Origin: Ampelocalamus luodianensis
Lineage: Eukaryota > Streptophyta > Magnoliopsida > Poales > Poaceae
Direction: 5' to 3'
Assembly: GCA_036346255.1 (NCBI GenBank)
Contig: CM070640.1
Span: 35,893,238 to 35,957,237, forward strand
DNA: 64,000 bases
Shown piece by piece: positions 1 through 10,255 of this stretch. Made by a program: the position numbers and the translations under genes. Numbering within the stretch: position 1 is the first letter of the stretch; the number at the start of each line of letters is the position of its first letter. The notes under the pieces were generated by a model, which saw nothing but the letters and a program-made list of their open reading frames with translations, was not told the DNA's origin and searched no databases.

Positions 1-1699
1 TGGGCTCTGGAAGTTTCAATCTAAAAGAAAATCCTGATTTTGGATTTACTGGAATTTTTGAATTATTTCTTAACAGAAAAATCAGATTATTGTGCAAGCA
101 AGACGCCAGCACAGAATTTCGGAGATAAAAGAAAATGAAAAGAAAATACTGACATGTGGGACCCATATGTCAGCGAGATGGCTCACGGTAGACCAAGTCC
201 ACCGAGCCTATTGAATCTGGAACTAGCTCGGGTGGCACGCTCGTGCTCACGTGGCGCTGACGCGGCGCCACCTAGGACGACACGCACACACATACGCTGA
301 GGTGGCGAGCCACGTGGCGTGACACGTTAGATCGACAGGCGGCGGCGCTCGGGAACCGATGACAACGGCGAACAGCGGTGATCTACCGGCGGTGAGTGGT
401 ACCAACATGTAGTTGAGGTTATTGCGGACCTCTGGGTGCAACTCCGGGTGCTTGGGATGGACGGTGGCGACCGGCGGCGAGCTCGGAGCGGCGGAGTGGC
501 TCGGGTTTTGTCGGACGGACGCTCCGGCGAGGTCTAGGCGACGGCGAAGGTTCCTGGAGGTAGCTCGGACGACGGCGAACCCGGCGGTGCAGACCACGAG
601 GGCAGGGCGACGTCGACGACGGCGCAAAATGGAGAAAAAGGCCGGCGGCGAAAAACCCTAACACCCCGATTGTGGTGGTGCTAGGGCTCAAGTTGCGCAA
701 TAGGTTGAGGGGTTCTGGTGCGGACGTCGATGCGATCCCAGGGGTGCCTTTTATAGGGTCCGGGGGGCTAGGAAGGCGTGCGGTGGCGGAACCCTAAAAA
801 GAGGCCGAGAGGGCCTCATGAGAAAACGGAGATTGAAATGGAATCGGGATAAGATTTTTATCCCAAAAGATGCGGAGAAGATAGAGATTGAGTTTGGTAA
901 GGAAATCTAGAAGGTTTTGGTTAGGAAAGTCCTGTTGTCGTACGAGGCTTGGAGGTCTTTAATGGCGGACGGACGGTGGAGCTGCGCGAAGATGACGCCG
1001 ACTCGGAGACGAAGACCTGACGTGTGGGGCCCACACATCAGCGAAAGCCCACACACGTGCACGATCGGCCAAGAGAGTTAACCGTCCAGATCTGATCGAA
1101 CGGCTCACAATCAAGGGGACGTTCAGGTCCCCGAACGATCACGCCGCATCTGACTGTTCAACCTTGATCGAACGGCTCAAAAACGCTGGTGAAGTTCGGG
1201 CTGCCCGAAAGGCACAACGCCATCGGACCGATCAACGAGAATCGGACGGCTGAGGTTTAACGTGCTCCCGCGAGGAGAGAGGAAGGGAGCTGACACGCGG
1301 GGACCACCTGTCAGAGGAGGCGGGCTCACGCGCGCGGGTGTGGGCTGAGCAGGGCAGGGCCAAGAGGGGTTTGGGCTGGGTTTCGGCCCAAGAGCTTTTC
1401 TGGTATTTTAATTAGTTTTTCTATTTTATAAAATACTAGAAATTCAAATAAGCAACAAAAAATAGCAAATAAACTCAGAAAAATTCTAGAAAAAATCTAA
1501 AAAATATATCTGAACACACAGAACCCAAATAAAATAGTTTTGGCTATTGTTCATGTTGGGATTATTCACATTAAATATTTTTTATTGTAAAGTCCAATAT
1601 TAAGCTTTTGAATGAAATTCAAATAAAACCAAATGGTGACTTTTTCTCCCTACTAACTATTCAAAAGATTTTTAAAACTCAGAAAATTGGGATCTTACA
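1..1699 (-). mobile_element. LTR fragment, minus orientation, cut by the window edge
   Basis: The segment ends on the plus strand with GGGATCTTACA, the reverse of a TGTAAGATCCC start, the same terminal form as the other LTRs here. A reversed TATA box lies at 747-758, and 1080-1250 has the GATC/ACGGCTC repeats found upstream of TATA boxes in other LTRs of this window. The base composition shifts from GC-rich (200-1330) to AT-rich (1380-1699). Small open frames at 247-700 lie inside it and are not credible genes. The other end and any internal region are outside the window, so solo LTR and full element cannot be told apart. Confidence 0.7.
747..758 (-). promoter_or_regulatory. TATA box of the first LTR fragment
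   Basis: Read on the minus strand the bases are CCCTATAAAAGG, a strong TATA box. The direction agrees with the LTR terminus at 1699. Confidence 0.6.
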
Positions 1700-2587
1700 G
1701 CACCTAAACGGTAAGGACTATATTATTTACACCTAAGTAACTACAGCTGATTAATTACACATTTAATAAAGACAATTCCTATGAGAAAAAATACCTGTTA
1801 GTATGACCGCTAATGATGGCACTGAACAATCTGAGTGCACTCACACTCTTGGAAATGAAACCGACCGAGACTGCGAGTTAGGAAGAGTGCACTCACACTC
1901 TTGAAATTTATAGCACGAGCGAGAGGAAATCATGCGTCGCTAATGACGGGAGGAATCACTCGGGCGCATGCATGTGGTGACGTGATTGAAAGACTGTGAC
2001 GTGAAAGAATGGACAGGGAATAAACATGTCAGTGCGTCGTCTCCGGCATAGGCAGGGACGTACGGCCACAAGAGCGCCACTTTGGGCTGCCGTCCTAGGT
2101 GCGGACGGAGGGGTGCGGATAAGGCAGCTCCGTCCCACGAGCGGACGAACGCCCACCATGTGGTGTTGTGGTGCGGATGCGTTGACATGGCGGAACAGGA
2201 GCTGTCTGTGTCACATAGGGACAGTTTCAGACACCACTTCTGCAAATTTCGCCATTTCTACTAATCTGTGTCCAAACAGTGCCAATTTGGCAAAAAAAAA
2301 ATCAAAGATCACTGGTCGAGAGATCGATACCGGTCTTCTTCTCCAGGAGCATGTCTATTAATTAGGTAGCAGCGACATGGATAACGTGCCCATGCGGCCA
2401 ACGTCGCCAACGGCTGAGAGAGCATGTCTAAGCATATATCACCTACTCGAGTAGGTGCGAGCAAAAATGAGGCCAGATCAATGATATATAATGACTCCTT
2501 TTATTTGGAAGCTCTTAATCCCGGCATATCCTCAGCTACCTACGCCGGAAAGGAAAAGGAAATTCCATCTTATTTATTTGATTCTGA
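1700..2587. other. Gene-free stretch
   Basis: No recognisable gene. The bases after 1699 would hold the target duplication (GCACC) of the LTR if its other end were visible. Open frames of 60-111 codons on both strands (1940-2361) have no motif and no splice context, and I treat them as chance. Confidence 0.5.
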
Positions 2588-2660
2588 TATATATATATAT
2601 ACACACTATTCTTTAGCCGAGCGTAAAATAGTTATTCTACGCCTAGCTAGCCCACCGGCT
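2588..2660. repeat. Direct repeat, left copy (TA run plus GAGCGTA hairpin)
   Basis: A short TA run is followed by an AGCCGAGCGTAAAATAG / TATTCTACGCC arrangement that is nearly self-complementary. A diverged direct copy lies at 5106-5185. The two may be ends or footprints of related small transposons bracketing the intervening 2.5 kb. Confidence 0.4.
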
Positions 2661-2713
2661 ACCATGCGTGAACCAGGTCATGTGTGACACGCGCACACAA
2701 GCCCTATACGACC

Positions 2714-2739
2714 GGCCCACCGACTACAGTCGGTGGGCC
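2714..2739. repeat. Perfect 11-bp hairpin
   Basis: GGCCCACCGAC, a TACA loop and the exact complement GTCGGTGGGCC. It sits at the left side of the repeat-rich region of the putative DNA transposon. No function can be assigned. Confidence 0.7.
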
Positions 2740-3147
2740 AGAAATGTCTGCACCCTACACGGGACTCCATTCGACGGTAAATTAATAATATGAGACGTCA
2801 CGGTAATTCGTGAATCATTTTAATACATTTTTTTGTGCATGTGACTTTTTTCAAGCTCGTATGTTTGATAGTAAAACATAACGGTTAATAAAGTAAAGCT
2901 GTAATGTGTTTTACTGCCGAATCACATACGTTTTACCCCAGAGGCACGATGCCCCATCCAGTGAGGATTTTGGTTTAGGATCGAACAACAAAGTTAAGCA
3001 AAACATTACAGTAAAATTATATATACAAAGCAGTAAAAACTAAAGATGATATTTTTTACATATATTATGGGGCGATTCGGCCAAATAGCGTGGCTGGTCA
3101 CAATTGTTTTTTATGTACATTACATGATTTAATACGAAAAGAAGGCC

Positions 3148-3693
3148 CTAGTGGCCAATGTAGGACCCTAACGCAGTCCTCAACCATTTATAAGCTTGCT
3201 TGTGGACTTCGGCGGGAACGGGATTAGGGAATATGTGGAGGAACAACTCCACCTGCTCCTTCGCGGCATCGAGTCGAGCTTGGAGCTGTTGGTATTGAGG
3301 ATACACGTCAACCATGTACTAAAGGAGGACTTCAGCATCTTCCACGCTATCGGTATCATCGACCCTCGTGTTCAGCTCGTCGATGTATTGATCGTGCCTG
3401 GAGATCGACTCTTCGACATGATCCACATAGTTGGTGAGAGTGACCTCAAGTGCGAGGTTTGCTCGCGGGATGTTGGAGACCAAGCCATTGGTACGACTGA
3501 GGAGGAGGTGCAGCCCACAGATGTCCAGAGACACGATATCTCGGTGACACGATGGGTGTGATTGGAGGAGGTTGTGGACTACATAATTGTCAGCAACATT
3601 GCTAAGAGTTCGACCAGAGGGGTGATCACATACAAGGGTGAGGTAGGCTAGAACTACTGTTGGCAGAGGAGAGGAAGAAGAGCTTGAAGGCAT
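3148..3693 (-). pseudogene. Unknown transposon-borne gene, copy 1, one internal stop
   Basis: A single frame of 182 codons runs from ATG at 3693 to TAG at 3148-3150, broken once by TAG after ...EDAEVLL near residue 124. The N-terminus is Ser-rich (MPSSSSSSPLP). The C-terminal 40 residues (RLDAAKEQVELFLHIFP onwards, ending GSYIGH) match the end of the gene at 4288-4566 (RLAVAKEQVEAYLHVFPDP, ending GSCLGH). That tail is rich in Ala, Glu and Leu and probably helical. No domain is recognised. Shared sequence continues past the stop codon in both copies (the GGCCGGTCACA region), showing that the two are duplicates and not a chance frame. Confidence 0.55.
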
Positions 3694-4287
3694 TTTTTTA
3701 CTAGTTTATGTGGAAATAATATGGGCCTTGTGTGTGTTTCTTAGTTAGCGGATGTCCATTAGTGGGAGAGATGAAGAGACACATCAAGTAGCCTGAGCAG
3801 CATTGTATGCTTTGTTTTGAGAAAAAAAATGAGGCGTTTATAAGATAGTATACAGTAAATTATAAGCCACAATATAGTAAAACAAATTACTCATGTAGTC
3901 ATTCCAAACAAAATAGAGGTTCAATAATTGCTTGCACATTTTACAGTAAAAGAGCTATCACATATCATTTATAGGAAATGTCGAGCTCGAGAATTGGTGC
4001 GCACTAGTAATGTTCACCTGACAGTGCAACAAAAGTTAGTGTGATAGTAAAAGCGCATACAGGAAGACGTAAAACGATCATTTATAAAGTAGTCAATCTA
4101 TATTTTTTATCGCATTTCAAATGTTACCACATCCTTTTTGTGTTTCGACAATAAAACAATGAAATTATCGCAGTAATTTGTATGTACATAACAGTAAACA
4201 ATAGGAGATAAAACTTCGTTAAATATTCTTCGGCCACATAGCGTGGCCGGTCACATTTTCTTCTTTTTATGTAAAAGAAGGGAGGCC

Positions 4288-4566
4288 CTAGTGGCCAAGG
4301 CAGGACCCTTTCGCAACCCTCAGTCTTTCGCAAGCTTGCTCTTGGAGTTCGTCGGGGGTTGGATCAGGGAACACGTGGAGATACGCCTCTACCTGCTCCT
4401 TCGCGACGGCAAGCCGAGCTTGTCGCCGAGCGAGCGAAGGAAGTCTATCGATGATATTCCAGATGAGGACGTTCGTCTCTTCCATGATCTTGACATCGTC
4501 AATTCTTTCATTTTGCCTACTAACGTAAAAGTCATTAATAGGATCACTAATTAAATACATATCCAT
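4288..4566 (-). CDS. Unknown transposon-borne gene, copy 2, probably 5'-truncated
   Basis: An open 92-codon frame ends with AKEQVEAYLHVFPDPTPDEL and GSCLGH. This is homologous to the last third of the broken gene at 3148-3693. The first part (MDMYLISDPINDFYVSRQNERIDD) aligns only loosely with the middle of copy 1, so this copy is either truncated or has its upstream exon elsewhere. Function unknown. The gene pair sits inside the TTTTACTG-repeat element and probably moves with it. Confidence 0.45.
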   Translation of the reverse strand: MDMYLISDPINDFYVSRQNERIDDVKIMEETNVLIWNIIDRLPSLARRQARLAVAKEQVEAYLHVFPDPTPDELQEQACERLRVAKGSCLGH

Positions 4567-5102
4567 GGCAGCAACAATTCATGCACTTACAGTAATACAG
4601 CTTAGAAAACACAGTAAACCTCGTTGTACACAGTAAATGAGGCGAGATCATAGTAAACAATAGGTGAGTCGGCAGTAAAAAAGGCTTGGTACACATGCAC
4701 CTACTAGTAGTTTTGTTACCACCGTACCAGTGTCCCCTGGGAGTAGCTTTACATTCAACTACCGTCCCATGAGTGGTATACTAGTGATTCTTTAGTTTTA
4801 CCGTCAATTCAGGAGTAATTGTTTTTTACTGCTGATTTAGGTGACGGTCGATCTTCTTTTTACTGTCGATTTCACCGATAATCGTTTTGATATTGGGTTT
4901 TACTATCAGATTAGGTGATACCGAGACTTTTATGGTTGATCACAACACGCGTGCATGTGTTTTACCGCCGAACACATGTGGGAAGCGGGCAAGCTAGCAT
5001 GCCACGTGTAGCACGAGGTAGCGTGGGCTGGCACACCGCATGCCCCAAGTTACAGCCCACACGCAAAATAGCTATTTAGTGCATGAGCATTGAATAGTGC
5101 TA

Positions 5103-5105
<3 letters not shown>

Positions 5106-5145
<40 letters not shown>

Positions 5146-5185
5146 TGTACCTGAGCGTAGATTAAGTTATTCTATGCCTGCCACC
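5106..5185. repeat. (TA)n microsatellite and right direct repeat copy
   Basis: About 40 bases of perfect TA repeats (5106-5145), then CTGAGCGTAGATTAAG / TTATTCTATGCC, an imperfect palindrome homologous to 2605-2650. Confidence 0.8.
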
Positions 5186-5329
5186 TTACTTGGGACAAAA
5201 CCCACATCCCACCTTGGCCAAAGGCTAGTCAAAGAAAATTTACCACCGCCTACCTATGTCAATCCACATTTCTCACTCCACCCAACCTCTGCACTGAGAG
5301 AGCCAATAAATCTCCGATGAAGACATAGT

Positions 5330-5811
5330 AAAGACATAATGAGTACATTCAATCCCTGCAAAAGATATTATGAATAGAATGCAATTCTATCAGGTGATAT
5401 GAACACATAATCCAATTCCGGGACATGAATCTTATTCACGAAATCGAGCTTTGGAAATTCATCGAATTAATCATATTAACCCTATTCCAAACCAATATGA
5501 TCACTACTTCCATACGACTACTCATCACAGCATACCCCGATGGCGGAATTCCGATCAATAAGAGTATAATGCAATGGGACCACGAACAAGCTCAGTTAAT
5601 CATCTAGTGCTAACAACTGATACCTCCTGCAAACCCATCTACTATCGCCAAAACCGATTGATCTTATCAATTTGTGCCTAAACCGCTCCATCCATATGAA
5701 CCGATCTAGGTTACCAAATTAGAACAATAATAGATCCAACCTATTACTGCCACATATCAAGTATATGTGACCGATCTAGGTTAAAAACTATACAAGATGG
5801 ATCTGATACCA
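5330..5811 (-). mobile_element. Leader of a truncated copia element, with primer-binding site
   Basis: Read on the minus strand, the LTR at 5813-7283 is followed at 5799-5811 by TGGTATCAGATCC, a match to the initiator tRNA-Met primer site with one change. The leader continues to about 5.33 kb. No gag or pol is seen, so the element is truncated on the left. Confidence 0.65.
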
Positions 5812-6224
5812 CTAAAGAGATACGGGTAGACTACACTAGCTAGCAATTCAAAAATTCTACCACGTAAACCAGAAAGCCATGCAAGCAAGAGATCATAGAT
5901 AGTTACCACTAGACACGCAGTGCAACAGAAGAAGAGTTGGAGTAGCCTCATCCAACATCGAGTGCATCGATGAACTGGTCGTAGTCGATCATCCAACATC
6001 CTCGGTACCGATTATTTCCTCTAGTAGCCTATCACGTTCCTTGTGTAGGTCATGGATCGCCCTCGATCAGTGCAGCAGCTCCGCTACGGTATCCACAAGT
6101 CTAGGGGTGGAAGGTTGTACACCGATGTGCTAGCACCAACACGCACGGTAGGGCCTTCGAGAAGGTGGCAGCTAGGGTTTTGGTGGAGCAACTCAATCAC
6201 GTACGTCCCAACAGCCCCATGCAT

Positions 6225-6238
6225 CCCCTTATAAAGAG
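6225..6238 (-). promoter_or_regulatory. TATA box of the minus copia LTR
   Basis: Minus strand CTCTTTATAAGGGG. The homologous place in the other LTR copy has CTATATATAG at about 20477-20486. Confidence 0.55.
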
Positions 6239-6447
6239 CCCATAACGGATCCTATCTGAACTCGTTTGTTCCAACCTGTTAAGTGTGTGTTCCAGAAGGT
6301 TCATGCATAATCAGTTGTGACTCAAAATCTCCTTTTCGACCATGAGTTGTTAATGGTTCCAAGTAGAACATAATGATTCCCAAATACACATAAATATTAG
6401 ATCGACGATCCTCATGCAATATGATCTGTGACTAGGTTCTTAACACT

Positions 6448-6580
6448 TACGACCAGCTTGTATCTCCATACGACCAGTTCATATTTAGTTACGACCAGTT
6501 CGTAAATTCTTACGACCAGTTAGTGATCATGTCCGACCTGTCCGTATCTTCATACGACCAGTTCATATCTGGTCGGACTG
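6448..6580. repeat. 21-bp minisatellite in the copia LTR (about 5 units)
   Basis: ACGACCAGTT (variant ACGACCAGCT) recurs at about 21-base steps, with spacers such as GTATCTCCAT and CATATTTAGTT. The inverse counterpart at 19870-20230 has more than three times as many units. Confidence 0.8.
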
Positions 6581-7283
6581 AATGACCTGCTTGTGTATTT
6601 TCCCTTTGCCTCACGATATCTGGTTGAACTCCAGGTGAGATATTTTGTCATCTATGGATTGTTCAATACTTTCTCGATCAAGTGACGGATAGCTTCATGT
6701 GGTCGACTCTTCGATCACTAGTGGCATGACCATTCACTTTCTTTATCTAACCACATCGATAGGTCCAGAGATATCTCTCCTATTATGTTGGGAGGGGCAA
6801 ATCCCATATCCGACCAGTCACATCTCTCCGCTTGTTTCATAGTATATCTGAAAGCTAACTTTATAACTACCCAGTTATGGAGTAGCGTTTAGTAACCCCC
6901 AAGTGTACTATTACACATGTAGGAAACTATACTGATCTCAGGTCTAAGGATTATATATCATCATTAGACCAACTGATGACACATAAAATCATAACAATGT
7001 CAATAGTGTCTCAAGGTGGGTCATCCAACACCATATTATCTAACATGTGTTCACATTATTAATTCGATATCCCCATATCCATGACTGATGAAACATGGTC
7101 ATCAATCAATACATGTTAGAATAATATCATATAAGTTAAAGAGCTTCACCAAGAAGTCACATACTTGTTAATCTTTATAATTGATGATTCAGTCAAGGAA
7201 CATAATAACATTTATTCTATAATTCATAAACATAGATGTGACACCATCATCTCTATGATTGCCTCTAGGGCATATCACCAACA

Positions 7284-8135
7284 CCACGACCGCCTTCCCT
7301 TTCTCCTCTACAGTTGAAACTACTCAAGAACGACAGGTTGGGGAGGTCGGAGTAAGGGCGGAGCTAGAACTCCTATCCTTCTTCTTGTCCGCCGCCTTCA
7401 CAAGGCGATGTCTTTTACTCAGAGGAATTCGATCTCCCTCTGACTCATCCTTAGTGGACCCAAAGTCGATTTTTTAATCCGCTAGGGTCCCTGATACGCC
7501 AACTTGCTGCAAAAATTAAGATTAGTGAGTGGTCAAAATTATGACGGTTAGTCACCAAAGATGATATCAATTGTAATATTGATTACCTTTAGACATTTTA
7601 GTTTCTCCTCCTCGGAGACGGAGACGACCGCCAAGATCTGAGGGGCCTTCTCTGTGTTTGGAGGCATCTTCTCGCAGATGAGCTTGACCCGAGCGCCAAT
7701 CTCCTTTTGTGGCAAATCTACCAATGAAAGAATATAGTCAATAAATGTGCTCGAATTAAAAATTAAATAGACATAGTTTGATTATATACTTACTCTCCTT
7801 GTAGTCTCTGGTCGAATCTTCGGCGCCCAAGTACTCCTAGATGGGATGTGCTCAATTCTTCAGGAGGTTGATACGGCGTGTGATGCTTCATCACACGCCA
7901 TCCGGTCAACCCTCCATCCTTTAAGTCGCTGATGTCTTGAACCCATGGGGCAATCCGACCACGACCACTAGATGACGATGATCTAATAATTCTCAATTAA
8001 TGAAACCAATTATCTGTAATATTTATTATGGATAATGGTATCCTTAATAGCCTTCGAGTATACCCATGGTTGAAAATATCCATTAGGATCAGGGAAGGTT
8101 ACGACTACTTTGTGTCCTTAGCATTTATTTCATAA
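7284..8135 (-). pseudogene. Unrecognised multi-exon gene, 3' end lost to the copia insertion
   Basis: Four minus-strand coding blocks can be read. They are about 8050-8135 (TFPDPNGYFQPWVYSKAIKD), 7798-7996 (LKDGGLTGWRVMKHHTPYQP, donor GTAAGT), 7592-7725 (acceptor TTGGTAG, LPQKEIGARVKLICEKMPPN, donor GTAATC) and 7284-7505 (acceptor TTTTTGCAG, Lys/Ser-rich, one stop near its start). Clean donor and acceptor sites support real exons. The gene runs straight into the copia LTR, which removed the rest. I do not recognise the family. It could be a host gene fragment or a transposon accessory gene. Confidence 0.5.
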
Positions 8136-8399
8136 CATAGATAGTGAATCATCGACACATCTATTAAATAGGAAAAAAATTGCATGTGTTCTGCTGCAAT
8201 TTCTGCCACCACCCATCTTTTGTCGTCGTCACCACCAAACCTTTCCGCGACTATAAATTGGGTAACACTATGGTGAGGATGTCCGATACAGTGTGTCTCA
8301 TTCGTACGCTTGTATCCACGTCCACATGTCCACCCTCAAAAGCATCGGATGCTCTTCCACCTACTTGCTAATTTTGCTATTCACTTTTACTCTTTGCCT

Positions 8400-8645
8400 T
8401 TTTCTTTTTCTCACATCTCCTGCTTCTGCTATCTTATTCACCTAGAGAGCGCTCTCTCTCTTTCTCCTCCTACTCCTCCTTGCTACTCTCTCTCTCTCTC
8501 TCTTGCCGCATATGGCCATGGTTAGCTGGAGCTCACGTGACCCTCCATGCTCCTCTCTCCTCCCTACCTCTCTCGAGATCTGGTAGAGCACGAGATCGAT
8601 AATCAGTAGTGGTGGGCAGAGGAGGAGGATGAGGATGAGGAGGAG
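8400..8645. repeat. CT-rich low-complexity tract
   Basis: CTCTCTCTCTCT and TCCTCC runs, followed by a purine-rich GAGGAGGATGAGGATGAGG tract at 8619-8645. Open frames here are composition artefacts. Confidence 0.8.
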
Positions 8646-8689
8646 AGATGGAGGCTAGCGTCGAGTTGGTTGCCAACTCCCACAACCGC

Positions 8690-9176
8690 AACAAGCTCGT
8701 CATCATCCGCCACGAGGGCGACCTCCAAAACAAACAAATTGCGATATTTGCTTGCATCAAATGTTGTGGTAGAGGTTTTTTTTTGTTGCAATGGTGTTTT
8801 TGATTTGTTGCAAAAGATTAAACTTTTATTGCAGCCCCTTCACCATTTGATTTGTTGCACCATTGTCCAAAAATGTTGCAATAATTATTTTCAGATGTTT
8901 CCACTGTTATTTTCAAATGTTGCAATGTTGTAACATCGAATTTTGTTTGTTTTGAGATATTTGCAGCAATTATTTTCGGATGTTTCAACTGTTATTTTCA
9001 AATATTGCACACATTGTCCACAGATGTTGCATATGGTATTTTAGTTTGTTAGGTTCTTGCAAGTGTTTCCTCATATTGTTGCATACATATTTCCATATTG
9101 TTGCAAAAGTTAACATTGCAAGTTCATATTAATTTTTTTATTTAAACCCTTTTTAATAATATTTTAAAGTTAACCC
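8690..9176. repeat. TTGCAA/TGTTGCA-rich unclassified repeat
   Basis: TTGTTGCA, ATGTTGCA and similar words recur about every 30-40 bases amid T-rich spacers, up to the copia LTR start at 9177. It looks like an interspersed repeat arm. No coding potential. Confidence 0.5.
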
Positions 9177-10255
9177 TGTTGGAAATATGCCCTAGAGGCA
9201 ATCATAGAGATGATTATATTTTGTTATGTTCATAATATTGCATAATATGTTATCTTGTTCCTAGAATAATATCGTTAACATTTATCATCAAGTATGTGAC
9301 TTAATTGTGAAACCCTGTATTTGATTGTGAAACTCTATATTTCTGCGATGATTATTCTTAATTGTTCCCTAGTCAGAAACATATGAGAACACATATGAAT
9401 AGACTAGTATATGTATTGGCTGATGACTATGTTTCACAGGTCATAGATGTAGAGACATCAAACCAATAATATGGACACATGTTATCGAACATGGTATTGG
9501 TTTGACCCACCTTGAGACACTGTTGAAATTGTTATGATTTCATGTGTAATTAGTTGGTCTCAAGCAATGATGATGTATAATTCTTAGACCTAAGATCAGC
9601 ATGGTTTCCTACATATGTAATAGTACACTTAGGGGTTGTCAAACGCTACTCCGTAACTAGGTAGTTATAAAAGTAGCTTTCGGGTATACTATAAAACATG
9701 CGGAGGAATATGACTGGTAGGATATGGGATTTGCCCCTCCTATCATAACATGAGAGATATCTCTGGACCCCTCATTGTGGTCGGATAAAGAAAGTGTATG
9801 GCCATGTAACATCCCAAGTTTTGGTTTGTGTGTCAAATGTGAGAAAATGTGTAAAACTTAAAACTTTTCTTACATTGGGAAGTTTTTGAACTTGTCTGCA
9901 ATTCTTGTAAAGGAATTGTGAGGAAATAAAAAACATAACTCCCCAAATGACTAAAGTCATAAACTCCCTATTAAAAACCTTGTATTCAACTCCTGGAAAT
10001 ATTTTTTTTCCTAAGTCCTAGGATTGGTGTGCGATTCCTCTGAAAAATTTCACAGTTGATGGAAATTGTTTGCATAGTTTTGGAGGCAGGTCAAACCAGT
10101 TTAATATATAGTCAAACCTTAGTCCAGCACCTTGTGGAATTTTTGGAGAAAAATGTACAGCACCAACATCTCTGAAAATTTTACACAAGGTTAATCTCTA
10201 AGTTAGCAAGCTCCTGTAAAAATTTCAGAAATTTTGGAGATGTTTTGCTACCTCT

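Larger units (their letters stand above)
2850..4990. mobile_element. Probable DNA transposon (CACTA-like?) with TTTTACTG repeats
   Basis: The motif TTTTACYG(C/T)CGATT or its reverse (CAGTAAAA) recurs many times, densest at 2860-2935 and 4790-4970, with single copies between. Clusters of short repeats at both sides of a coding interior are the usual plan of CACTA subterminal regions. I could not identify terminal inverted repeats or a target duplication, so the limits and superfamily are inference. The interior holds two paralogous minus-strand gene fragments. Confidence 0.4.
5813..7283 (-). mobile_element. Copia-type LTR (Angela/BARE-like), minus strand
   Basis: The reverse of the right end reads TGTTGGTGATATGCCCTAGA, the typical start of grass Angela/BARE LTRs. 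The element continues through a reversed TATA box at 6225-6238 to the primer site. The LTR is homologous, in inverse orientation, to the pieces 9177-9804 and 19778-20869. It is about 250 bases shorter, mainly because its ACGACCAGTT minisatellite has fewer units. The flank CCACG at 7284-7288 was not found at another end. Confidence 0.8.

Noticed and set aside
7284..9176. Internal region of one copia element between 5813-7283 and 9177-20869
   Set aside because: The two LTRs are inverted relative to each other, the primer site of the first points left, and no gag or pol lies between.
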